From SFTJ01 sp045613305 (GTDB taxonomy: Bacteria; Bacteroidota; Bacteroidia; Bacteroidales; Muribaculaceae): a DNA stretch of 59,025 bases. Numbering within the stretch: position 1 is the first letter of the stretch; each line of letters begins with the position of its first letter. The notes under the pieces were generated by a model that saw only the letters and a list, made by a program, of their open reading frames with translations, had not been told where the DNA came from and ran no database searches. The DNA is taken from assembly GCA_045613305.1 (NCBI GenBank), contig JAZLAU010000013.1, forward strand, positions 1-59,025. The letters are read 5' to 3'. Below, one piece after another: positions 1 to 8,052 of the stretch. Both the position numbers and the translations under genes were made by a program.

Positions 1-45
1 ACTAGCCATTTTCTTCTCTTTTTAGTTCGCCAAATATGTGTCATC

Positions 46-139
46 GCGTACCACAGCGTACCACGACGTACCACCTAATCCACTACCTTTCTAACGTGAT
101 TACTCACTGAAAATCATCGCGGTACAAATGAGGTACAAA
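46..139. repeat. Helically phased short repeats near the left edge
   Basis: Three copies of CGTACCAC start at 47, 57 and 67 (exactly 10 bases apart). Two copies of GGTACAAA start at 121 and 132 (11 bases apart). The spacing matches one DNA helical turn, so a protein could bind all copies on one face. Such clusters resemble arm-type binding sites of tyrosine recombinases, but no integrase gene is visible in the window, so that reading is inference. Confidence 0.4.
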
Positions 140-185
140 AAAGAGCTGAAAAACGACTATATTAGACCTATATTAGTCATATAGC

Positions 186-217
186 AAAAAGAAAAGGCGC
201 TGATAATCAACGCCTTT
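186..217 (-). terminator. Rho-independent terminator after mnmE
   Basis: Perfect 7-base arms AAAGGCG (193-199) and CGCCTTT (211-217). On the minus strand the stem is followed by a T-rich run (the A-tract at 186-195). It lies about 40 bases after the mnmE stop codon. Confidence 0.75.
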
Positions 218-258
218 ATAATCAATAGTAATGTTTTGTAATTGTTGCTAATCGTGGG

Positions 259-1668
259 TTACTTTCCGATGCAGAAGCGGGAGAAGATGTTGCCGAGGAT
301 GTCGTGGGTGGTGATTTCACCGGTAATTTCTCCGAGGTAGTGCATGGTTTCGCGGATGTCTTGGCTTACGAAGTCGCCGCTGATGCCGGCATGAAGGCCT
401 TCGATGGCGCGTTCGATGGCTGTTTGTGCGTTGATGAGTGCGTGGTAGTGTCGGGCGTTTGTGACAATGACTTCGTTTCCGTCGGCTTCTGGTAGCGATG
501 CTGCTTTGATGAGCAGAGTTTGCAGTTGCTCAAGGTTGATGTGGCTTTTTGCTGAGATGAATATTTGTTGTGTTCCTTGAGGCAGAATGTTGTTGAGGGC
601 GTTGGTGATGTCGTTGCGTTGTTGTGCTGTGATGATGTCGTCTTTGTTTATGACGGCAATCAGTTGCTTGTTATCGGCATGTTGCAATATGTTTTTGCCG
701 AGTTCTTTAAGATTTTCGGCAGGCGTGTTTCCGTCGATAACCCAAAGCACGAGTTGTGCTTCGTTGATTTTTTTGAATGTGCGTTCTATGCCCATCGATT
801 CGATGGTGTCAGTGGTGCTACGAATTCCGGCTGTGTCGATGAAACGGAACAGCATTCCTCCGATTGTAATTGTGTCTTCGATTACGTCGCGGGTAGTTCC
901 GTGAATGTCGCTAACTAGAGCGCGTTCGTCTTGAAGGAGATAGTTTAGCAGGGTTGATTTTCCGGCGTTGGTTTCGCCAACGATAGCCACGGGCAGGCCG
1001 TTTTTGATTACGTTGCCAGCGGCGAACGATTGAGCTAAACGAGATATTACGAGGTGAATGTCTTGGGCAAGTTGTATGAGTCTTCCTCTGTCGGCAAATT
1101 CTACTTCTTCTTCGCTGAAGTCGAGTTCGAGTTCAATGAGAGAAACGAAGTCGAGCAATTGCGCTCGAAGTTCGGCGAGTTGGTTAGAGAATGCGCCTCT
1201 CATTTGGTTCATTGCAATTCGGTGCGAGGCTCTTGAAGCAGAAGCTATGACGTCGGCAATGGCTTCGGCTTGAGAAAGGTCGATTCGTTTGTTTGCAAAT
1301 GCGCGTTGGGTGAATTCGCCGCCTGAAGCCATTCGGCATCCGCATTCAATTAGTCGGTTCACTAATTGCTGTTGCAGCCACACCGAGCCGTGACAAGCAA
1401 TTTCGATGACATCTTCGCCTGTGAATGTACGTGGTGCTCGGAATATGGTTAGCACCACTTCGTCGAGCAGTTGTTGGTCGCTGAATAGGATGTGGCCGAG
1501 ATGAGCGGTGTGTGAGGCCATGTTTTCGAGTTTTGCACCTTTCCAGCATTTGTCAACAATTTGCAGTGCGTTGTTGCCGCTAATGCGAATCACGGCTATA
1601 CCGCCAACTCCGTGAGGTGTGGAGATGGCGCAAATGGTGTCGGTTTGAATGTCAAAGTTTGTCATCAT
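259..1668 (-). CDS. mnmE: tRNA uridine-5-carboxymethylaminomethyl modification GTPase MnmE
   Basis: MnmE (TrmE) works with MnmG to place the cmnm5 group on U34 of tRNAs reading two-codon sets; it is a cytoplasmic housekeeping GTPase. The N-terminal folate-binding domain is followed by a helical domain that is interrupted by a Ras-like G domain. The P-loop GETNAGKS lies near residue 231, followed by DTAG and NKDD. The protein ends in FCIGK, the conserved C-terminal CxGK motif whose Cys is essential in the family. I chose the ATG at 1668 rather than the in-frame ATG at 1683. It overlaps the TGA of the upstream nuclease gene (ATGA type), implying translational coupling, and gives about 469 residues, normal for the family. 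A terminator follows at 186-217. Confidence 0.96.
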   Translation of the reverse strand: MMTNFDIQTDTICAISTPHGVGGIAVIRISGNNALQIVDKCWKGAKLENMASHTAHLGHILFSDQQLLDEVVLTIFRAPRTFTGEDVIEIACHGSVWLQQQLVNRLIECGCRMASGGEFTQRAFANKRIDLSQAEAIADVIASASRASHRIAMNQMRGAFSNQLAELRAQLLDFVSLIELELDFSEEEVEFADRGRLIQLAQDIHLVISRLAQSFAAGNVIKNGLPVAIVGETNAGKSTLLNYLLQDERALVSDIHGTTRDVIEDTITIGGMLFRFIDTAGIRSTTDTIESMGIERTFKKINEAQLVLWVIDGNTPAENLKELGKNILQHADNKQLIAVINKDDIITAQQRNDITNALNNILPQGTQQIFISAKSHINLEQLQTLLIKAASLPEADGNEVIVTNARHYHALINAQTAIERAIEGLHAGISGDFVSQDIRETMHYLGEITGEITTHDILGNIFSRFCIGK

Positions 1669-2534
1669 CGGTGAGTTTCCCAAATATCGTAGTTAATAGT
1701 TGATTCTAATAAGTTTTCGTTGTTGTCGTCGAGTGCGGCGAAGAAGTCGATGCCTGTGCGTTGTTCTACGTCGTCGACGCTAACGAGATGTTTTCGCACT
1801 TTGTAGCTTGCATCGGGGGAGTTAGGCACAATGAAGGCCACCATTCTCTGTTGCTCGGGGCAGAACACCACTTTGAAGAAGGCCGAAGGTACTGCAATCT
1901 TTACGTTTGCTTTGCCAATGGTTTTTGTTGAGCCTTCAAATATTGGTCCGGTAGCAACAATTAGAGCGCTGTCACGGCGTGCCCAATCGCGAATTTTGTT
2001 CTCTATTTTTGACCAAATGCCAGAGTTCATGGCGTGGTCTTGAGGGCAAATGTTGGTCATTAAGAATGTTTGTTGCATGGCTGTTTTGTCCCATTTCATG
2101 TCGCCGGCAGGAGTCATGTGTCCGCGGTCGTATCCGGAGCGGCTGTAATCCCAAGAGTTTGGGCAAGAAGGCACGTTTTCGTCTTTCAGGAAGTCGTTAA
2201 CGCGAGGCAGATTGCCAAGTGTTTCTTCGGCGGTCAGGTGATAGATGGTGGCGTTGGGCACTCTCAATTTTGTGTTGAAATAGACGGTGTGCCCGGCATA
2301 TTCTATTGTTTTGTTTGGCAAATCGTGGGGCAAGATAAGGGTTAATAGCGATTCTTCGGGTGTGTTTGCTGTGATTATGTCGGAGTTTTGTAATTCCTTG
2401 GTTGCTACATGCTTAAATAGCACTGCGGCAATCACTACAATGGTTATGGCCCACACTCCGATGATGAGTTTGCGCTTTATGTCTGACAGCCCGTTGAGGT
2501 GTGGATTTGTGTTATGTTTTTTGTTTTTTGCCAT
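1665..2534 (-). CDS. Membrane-anchored DNA/RNA non-specific endonuclease (NUC1 family)
   Basis: This is a 289-residue beta-beta-alpha-metal nuclease of the Serratia nuclease/EndoG type. The active-site motif DRGHMTPAGDM is intact (the His is the general base), and an Asn-containing segment (TNICPQDHAMN) follows at the expected distance. One hydrophobic segment near residues 24-44 suggests export or anchoring with the catalytic domain outside the cytoplasm; a role in degrading extracellular nucleic acid is inferred. I chose the ATG at 2534. A longer in-frame start at 2600 exists, but a promoter-like element at 2543-2575 would place the transcript start just before 2534. The stop codon overlaps the mnmE start, so the two genes form an operon although their functions look unrelated. 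Confidence 0.88.
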   Translation of the reverse strand: MAKNKKHNTNPHLNGLSDIKRKLIIGVWAITIVVIAAVLFKHVATKELQNSDIITANTPEESLLTLILPHDLPNKTIEYAGHTVYFNTKLRVPNATIYHLTAEETLGNLPRVNDFLKDENVPSCPNSWDYSRSGYDRGHMTPAGDMKWDKTAMQQTFLMTNICPQDHAMNSGIWSKIENKIRDWARRDSALIVATGPIFEGSTKTIGKANVKIAVPSAFFKVVFCPEQQRMVAFIVPNSPDASYKVRKHLVSVDDVEQRTGIDFFAALDDNNENLLESTINYDIWETHR

Positions 2535-2542
2535 ATTGTTGG

Positions 2543-2575
2543 CAAAGTTACTAAATAGATGTGTTAAAGTCAAAT
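2543..2575 (-). promoter_or_regulatory. Candidate promoter of the nuclease-mnmE operon
   Basis: Read on the minus strand: TTTG (2572-2575), 21 bases, then TAACTTTG (2543-2550), matching the Bacteroidetes -33/-7 consensus. The predicted transcript start (about 2536) is almost at the chosen ATG at 2534, implying a nearly leaderless mRNA. Confidence 0.5.
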
Positions 2576-2615
2576 TTGAAATAGTGTAGTAAGGACACAA
2601 ATGGGAATAATAAAG

Positions 2616-2646
2616 TTTGGTAATGAAGGTTAATTTATTAAATTTG
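2616..2646 (+). promoter_or_regulatory. Candidate promoter of the small basic protein gene
   Basis: TTTG (2616-2619), 19 bases, then TAAATTTG (2639-2646): a full match to the Bacteroidetes vegetative promoter pattern. It would give a leader of about 50 bases before the ATG at 2703. Confidence 0.55.
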
Positions 2647-2702
2647 CATAAGCGCTATGCAGTGCGACAAAAATGTAACAACCAGATAAAAAACCGCAGC
2701 AT

Positions 2703-2909
2703 ATGAAGAAGTTTAAGATACCGGGAGTGACAATATCATGGAAAAGATTGTTTGGCATAACCAAGTTAAAGCGAGAATTTACAAAAGCCACCGGTATTCC
2801 AACCACTAAGGCCGGGATGGAGCGAAAATTGGGCAAGATGATAATCGACTTGTTTACGGGCAAGAAAAAAAAGAAAAGCAAAAGCGACATCGACGAAACT
2901 TTGGAATAA
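2703..2909 (+). CDS. Small basic protein, function unknown
   Basis: A 68-residue protein with many Lys and Arg residues and a lysine cluster (GKKKKKSKSD) near the C-terminus. The core has a pattern (IPGVTISWKRLFGITKLK, then TGIPTTKAGMERK) that I believe recurs in small uncharacterised Bacteroidetes proteins. There is no signal peptide and no membrane segment. It may bind nucleic acid, given its charge, but this is only inference. A well-placed promoter (2616-2646) supports it being real. It is read in the same direction as sbcD but is separated from it by 324 bases. Confidence 0.6.
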   Translation: MKKFKIPGVTISWKRLFGITKLKREFTKATGIPTTKAGMERKLGKMIIDLFTGKKKKKSKSDIDETLE

Positions 2910-3233
2910 GACGAGCATGGCGGGTGTGAGTGATTATGCACACCGGCGAAGGTTTCTATGGCGGATGGCCGGAAATCTGTATTAGGCCTTAATTTGTTAA
3001 AAAAGCGGCTGAGATGAAAATTGTTTGAAAAAAGTGCACATTGCATTCGTTTTTGCAAACGGTTTTCTATAGTTTTGCTTAAGGAAAAAAGTAGCAATAA
3101 ATTATACTTTACTGATTATTGTTGCAGAGTCTATTCGGTGTAGAAAAAAACGACCGAAGACTTCCGTAGAAAAGAGCAAAATAGTGCCCAGCACGCGTCA
3201 TTTTATTATCAGAAAACCGATTAATTAAATTTC
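2910..3233 (+). other. Intergenic region upstream of sbcD
   Basis: These 324 bases contain no convincing ORF. The TAGTTTTG at 3070-3077 fits a -7 box, but the nearest upstream TTTG is too close (14 bases between them), so I do not call a promoter. I see no clear terminator for the small gene at 2703. Confidence 0.4.
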
Positions 3234-4511
3234 ATGAGAATTTTACACACGGCCGACCTTCACATAGGTCAAATTCTTTACCAAAACTACAGCAGAGAGG
3301 AAGAACATCAACATTTTTTTAAGCAACTTAAACAATGGTGCGAGGATTATAGTCCCGACGTGCTGTTGGTGAGTGGTGATGTTTTTGACATACAGCAACC
3401 TTCGGCAACGGTTAAGGCAATGTTTAACCAAATGTTTACGTCGATACACATGTCGTGTCCTGACATGCATATCATAATCACGGCGGGCAATCACGATTCG
3501 CCCTCGCGAATGCAGTCAGACGATGTGATATGGGAGTTTGCAAAAACCAAGGTTATAGGTAGCGCACCCTCGGCAGAGATGGTGTCAACAGTATCCGGCT
3601 GGGAGGATAAATATATAGTAGACGTGGGAAGCGGCTATGTGGTGGCATTGCCATATATGGCAGTTGAGCGAAAGGACACCATTCAGCAATTGCTCAACGT
3701 AGTTGCCTCTCGCAACATCGATAAAAAACCGGTGGTGCTAATGTCGCACACCACAGTTAGTGACGCCGATGTTACGGGTCACGGCTTTGAAATAGGCACA
3801 ATCCGTACTCTTGATTTGGCAGAAATGGGCAATGGCTACGACTATTTGGCGCTCGGTCATATTCATAAGCCACAAACGTTGGGCTACTTTGACGATGTGA
3901 TGAAATCAGAAGTGTGTTATGATGCACCTGTGGCGCGCTACTCGGGCAGTGCATTGCATGTTAGTTGCGACGAAGCGTATCCTCACAGTGTTAGCTTGGT
4001 CGATATTGACCATCATGGCGGTAAGGTGAGCATAAAGCAGTTAAGAATAGATGAGCTGTTTCACTTCTATGTGTTGCCAGAGAGCGGCGAGTCGTTTAAA
4101 AGTGCCGAAGAAGCCATTGCCTCTATTGGCGAATTTTGCGACAGCAAAGAGCGCGGTTACATACGCCTTCGCATTGGCTATGGCACTGTGTTGCCTTCTA
4201 ACTTTCAACAGATGGTGTATGATGAGATAACCCTTAAACAAAAAGATGTGCGCTATAACCCAAAAATTATTTGGAGCGGCGAGCCTCAAGTTGACGAGAG
4301 AGTAAGCCGTAAGCCAACGTTTGAAGTGGCTGAGTTGCAGCAGATGACCGATCCGATGAATTTCTTGGAACGAATCATTGACCAACTGCCAGGGTTTGAC
4401 ATTGAAGAGTTAAGAGAGGCTTTTGGGGAAGTTGAACAAGAATTGGCAGTGATGAAAGAAGAAAATGCTTTGAAAGTGAACAAGAAAACCAAGGCAACAA
4501 CCAATAAATAG
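3234..4511 (+). CDS. sbcD: Exonuclease SbcCD subunit D (Mre11-like nuclease)
   Basis: SbcD is the Mn-dependent phosphoesterase subunit of the SbcCD complex, which cleaves DNA hairpins and processes blocked double-strand ends. All metal-binding motifs are visible in the first 215 residues: TADLHIG, SGDVFD, GNHDS, then SHT and LGHIHKPQ. The C-terminal part is a capping domain typical of SbcD. At 425 residues it is a little longer than E. coli SbcD because of a Lys-rich tail. The gene lies 12 bases before sbcC, the usual sbcDC order, so the two are expected to be co-transcribed and to assemble together. Confidence 0.95.
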   Translation: MRILHTADLHIGQILYQNYSREEEHQHFFKQLKQWCEDYSPDVLLVSGDVFDIQQPSATVKAMFNQMFTSIHMSCPDMHIIITAGNHDSPSRMQSDDVIWEFAKTKVIGSAPSAEMVSTVSGWEDKYIVDVGSGYVVALPYMAVERKDTIQQLLNVVASRNIDKKPVVLMSHTTVSDADVTGHGFEIGTIRTLDLAEMGNGYDYLALGHIHKPQTLGYFDDVMKSEVCYDAPVARYSGSALHVSCDEAYPHSVSLVDIDHHGGKVSIKQLRIDELFHFYVLPESGESFKSAEEAIASIGEFCDSKERGYIRLRIGYGTVLPSNFQQMVYDEITLKQKDVRYNPKIIWSGEPQVDERVSRKPTFEVAELQQMTDPMNFLERIIDQLPGFDIEELREAFGEVEQELAVMKEENALKVNKKTKATTNK

Positions 4512-4523
4512 GAAAGAAAGAGC

Positions 4524-7500
4524 ATGAGAATAAAAGAATTGCACATACGCAACATAGCGTCGATAGTAAAGGCAGATATTGACTTTGAAAATGGTTTGAA
4601 CGATGTTGTAACCGGAACTCCAGCCAGCATATTTCTGATAACTGGCGACACGGGGTCTGGAAAATCGATTTTGCTCGATGGCATTGCATTGGCGTTATAT
4701 AAGAACACACCACGTTTGGTGAATGTTAAGAACAGAAAAGAGAATAAATTTCTTGATGCCGATGGTAAAGAAGTGTCGGTGTTTGGAATAGAGCAATACA
4801 CACGAAACGGCATTTCGCATAACGATGAATGCTATAGCGAAGTAGTGTTTGACTCTAATGACGGCTTGGAGTGTAGGGCAAAGTTGAGTCTTGGCATGAA
4901 GAAAACCAGGGGGAAGGATGGCAAATTGGACTATGCATCGGTTAAGTGGGAACTGAAAAAAGGAATCAACGACTGGGAAAACGCGAGTGGCATAGAGCAA
5001 TTGGTGGGGTTGACATTCGACCAATTTTGCCGTATGGTAATGTTGGCGCAAGGTCAATTTGAAGCTTTCTTGACTGGTGAAAAGAAAGACCGTGAAATCA
5101 TTTTGGAAAAACTCACTAATACCGAGCATTTCACAGAATATGGGAATGCCATAGAGAGTCTTTACAAGAAGGCTGAAGACAACTACAAAACCAAAAAGAT
5201 TGAATATGAGGCTGAAAAAGTAGGCTCGCTAGAAGCGGAAGACATAGAGAATAAAAAGCAGCAGTATGCCGAACTTGAAAGGCAGAATAAGGCTTTAAAC
5301 GCCGACTTGAATGCGCTCAATCAGAAGTTGGCCTTGATAGAAAACATTGAAAAAGAGCAGGCTAAATTGGCTGAGCAAAAGGAGAAGTTGGAAAATGTGG
5401 AGGGCCAAATGCAATCGGATGAATATAGACAGGCATGCGATTTGATTGCAGGTTGGGATGCTACCGTTGAAATAAGAAAGCAGTTAGACGAAAACCAGAA
5501 GGCCGCATCGGCCTTGAGTGCGGCCAAAGAAAATGCCGACGCGCTGCGTGAAACCTACTGCAAATTATTGAGCGATTTGGAAGACCGCAAGCAGAAGCTC
5601 AGCGAGTGTGATGATGTGATTAAGCAATGCGTTGTGTGGCTTGAAGAGCATGGGTCGTTTGCTTCATTATATGAAAAACGCGAAGAGATAAAAATTAAAC
5701 TCGAGGGTTTTGTGAACGACAAAAAGGAGCTTAAGGATTTGGGCGAAACGTTAGAAAAATTGCACGAAGAAGCCAAGACTATAGATGCACGCATGCAAAA
5801 TGCCGACGCAGAGGTGGCAGCCTGTGCCGAAAAGGTTGAGGCAAAGCAAAAAGAGATAGCCTACCTTACTCAAAAGAGACAAGATTTGCATCCAGAAAAG
5901 TTGAATGCTCGAAAGGATTTTTTGCAGAAAGTGCATAACGCGCTTGAACAGTTGAAGGCATCTTATGAGCGCCAAGCAGAGTTGTCAGCAAAGGTCAATG
6001 CTCAAAAGGAAGAGATAAGCAAGAATGAGGATAAATATAGCAAGTTGGAGCACGACCTTAACGTGAAACAACAGGCCTATGATAGAGCCCAGGAAGAGAA
6101 TGACAAGGCAAAAGACTTGCTAAGCACCATGGAGATGAGTGTGAAGGACACGCTGAAAACTGTGCGTCAAAAGATGTATGCCGAGCATGCTACACATTGC
6201 CCGTTGTGCGGCGCTGAGGTGTTGCAGCAATTGGGCGACGAGCAGTTTGCCGATATGTTAGTCCCAATCAGAAAAAAGCAAGAAGATGCTAAAGAACAAC
6301 TTGAGGCTGCCGAACGCCAACGAGATAGTGCTAAGGATGAATGCAGCAAATTGGCAGGCACAATTGAGACGCAGAAAAAGCAATTAAAAGAATTGGAAAG
6401 CGAGGTGGTGAACAATGATAAAGTTATCGATTCTCATAAGGCTAAGCTTCCGGAGGAATATTTGCTGCATTTGCCTCAGAACATCGATGCAAAGATTTCT
6501 GAAACATCGGCCGAAATGACTGTGCTGCAAGGCAAGATAAGTGAAGCCGAAGCATTGCAAAATAGCATCAACTTATTGTTGAAAGAAAAAACTGAACTTG
6601 ACAAAAAAAAGAGCATAGCCGATGCAAACAAGACCTCTGTTTTTGCCGAAAAAACAAAGAACATCAGTGACATCGGCAACAAACAGGAGCAACAAACCAA
6701 CAATGCGGCTAACCTAAAAGAGGATAAAGCCAACCTGCAAGTGTTGATTGGCCAATATTATGCCGAATGGGATGCTGATTTGAATGCAACTATAGAGCAG
6801 TTTGGCGTTGACAGCGCAACCTACGGTGTTCAAAAGACTAAGCACGAAGACGCTGTTGAGAAATATGAAAAACTAAAGACTTTAATTGAAACCATTGCCG
6901 ATAGTAATAACGGAATACTTTCGGCATTTGGCATTTGGTCAGCTCTGACGGTAGAGGCTAAAGCTTTTGAAAGTGAAGACATTAATAATGAGTGGGTGCA
7001 ACTGTTTGGCAATGTTAAAACAGAGTCGGATGCGATAAGAAGCAATCAAAATGTTATCGATAGCACCAACCAAGCCCTGCAAAAATATTGCGAAGAAAAT
7101 CATAACACACTTGATTATCTGAAGGCTCTTAATGCGCAGGAGTCTGCATTAGAGTCGGCCCGAAAAACAAAAAGCGAAACCGATAAGAGTTTGGCATCAT
7201 GCAGAGAACTCTGTAAAAATAGTGACGGCCGAATTAAAGAACTTCGTGCTCAACTTGGATTGTCGGAGCAAGGCGAATTGCCTGAAAAGACTGCATTGAA
7301 AGAGCAAGCGGATGCGTTAAATAGCCAGATAAATGAGTGCAGCGAATCTATTGGTGCGATAAGAACGCAAATAGAAAGTCATAATGCGAAAGCCAAAGAA
7401 TTGCAAAAGGTAAAAGAACAATTAGATGCATTAGCAAAGGTTAAAGAAAAGTGGGCGCGCTTAAACAAAGTGCTTGGCGGCACACGCTTCCGCACGTTGG

Positions 7501-7958
7501 TGCAAACCTACATTATGCGTCCGTTGCTCAATAATGCCAACATCTATTTGAGTCAGATAACCGACCAATACGAACTGACTTGCAGCGACGAAAACGAGCA
7601 ATTGTCGATATTTGTCATCGACCATTATTGCAATAATCAGGTGCGCAGCGTCACTATATTGTCGGGCGGCGAGCGCTTTATGGTATCGCTTGCATTGTCG
7701 CTTGCATTGTCGTCGCTCAACAAGCAAGACATGAATGTTAATATCCTCTTTATTGATGAGGGCTTTGGCACTCTTGACCAAACGAGCCTTAATTCGGTGA
7801 TGGCAACGCTCGAAAAATTGCAGACCATAGCCGGTCAAAGCAATCGCAGAGTGGGCATCATTTCGCACCGCGAAGAACTTGCCGACCGCATACCGTTGAA
7901 GATAAAAGTCACAAAGAGCGGATTAGGCCGAAGCGATGTGACGATTACAAGAGAGTAG
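4524..7958 (+). CDS. sbcC: Exonuclease SbcCD subunit C (Rad50-like SMC ATPase)
   Basis: SbcC is the ATPase partner of SbcD. The layout is the full Rad50/SbcC design: a Walker A loop (GDTGSGKS) near residue 45, long coiled coils rich in Glu, Lys and Gln, a zinc-hook CPLC near residue 559, and a second coiled coil. The ABC signature LSGGERF follows near residue 1045 and Walker B (ILFIDEGFGTLD) near residue 1074. The length (1144 residues) is normal for the family. Two head domains form the ATPase that opens and closes the nuclease. The start is the only ATG that keeps the N-terminal beta-strand (MRIKELHIRN), 12 bases after sbcD. A strong hairpin at 7973-8008 ends the operon. Confidence 0.96.
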   Translation: MRIKELHIRNIASIVKADIDFENGLNDVVTGTPASIFLITGDTGSGKSILLDGIALALYKNTPRLVNVKNRKENKFLDADGKEVSVFGIEQYTRNGISHNDECYSEVVFDSNDGLECRAKLSLGMKKTRGKDGKLDYASVKWELKKGINDWENASGIEQLVGLTFDQFCRMVMLAQGQFEAFLTGEKKDREIILEKLTNTEHFTEYGNAIESLYKKAEDNYKTKKIEYEAEKVGSLEAEDIENKKQQYAELERQNKALNADLNALNQKLALIENIEKEQAKLAEQKEKLENVEGQMQSDEYRQACDLIAGWDATVEIRKQLDENQKAASALSAAKENADALRETYCKLLSDLEDRKQKLSECDDVIKQCVVWLEEHGSFASLYEKREEIKIKLEGFVNDKKELKDLGETLEKLHEEAKTIDARMQNADAEVAACAEKVEAKQKEIAYLTQKRQDLHPEKLNARKDFLQKVHNALEQLKASYERQAELSAKVNAQKEEISKNEDKYSKLEHDLNVKQQAYDRAQEENDKAKDLLSTMEMSVKDTLKTVRQKMYAEHATHCPLCGAEVLQQLGDEQFADMLVPIRKKQEDAKEQLEAAERQRDSAKDECSKLAGTIETQKKQLKELESEVVNNDKVIDSHKAKLPEEYLLHLPQNIDAKISETSAEMTVLQGKISEAEALQNSINLLLKEKTELDKKKSIADANKTSVFAEKTKNISDIGNKQEQQTNNAANLKEDKANLQVLIGQYYAEWDADLNATIEQFGVDSATYGVQKTKHEDAVEKYEKLKTLIETIADSNNGILSAFGIWSALTVEAKAFESEDINNEWVQLFGNVKTESDAIRSNQNVIDSTNQALQKYCEENHNTLDYLKALNAQESALESARKTKSETDKSLASCRELCKNSDGRIKELRAQLGLSEQGELPEKTALKEQADALNSQINECSESIGAIRTQIESHNAKAKELQKVKEQLDALAKVKEKWARLNKVLGGTRFRTLVQTYIMRPLLNNANIYLSQITDQYELTCSDENEQLSIFVIDHYCNNQVRSVTILSGGERFMVSLALSLALSSLNKQDMNVNILFIDEGFGTLDQTSLNSVMATLEKLQTIAGQSNRRVGIISHREELADRIPLKIKVTKSGLGRSDVTITRE

Positions 7959-7972
7959 AGTGATAAAAGAAT

Positions 7973-8008
7973 AAAAAAGTTCAGGTGCATTTGTGCCTGA
8001 ACTTTTTT
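7973..8008. terminator. Bidirectional terminator between sbcC and the M64 peptidase gene
   Basis: Inverted repeat AAAAAAGTTCAGG ... CCTGAACTTTTTT with a 10-base loop. The A-tract and T-tract on both sides make it work for the convergent genes on either strand. Confidence 0.85.
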
Positions 8009-8052
8009 GTTAGAAATATGGATGATTTGTGTATTTACCTGTAATGAGATGT

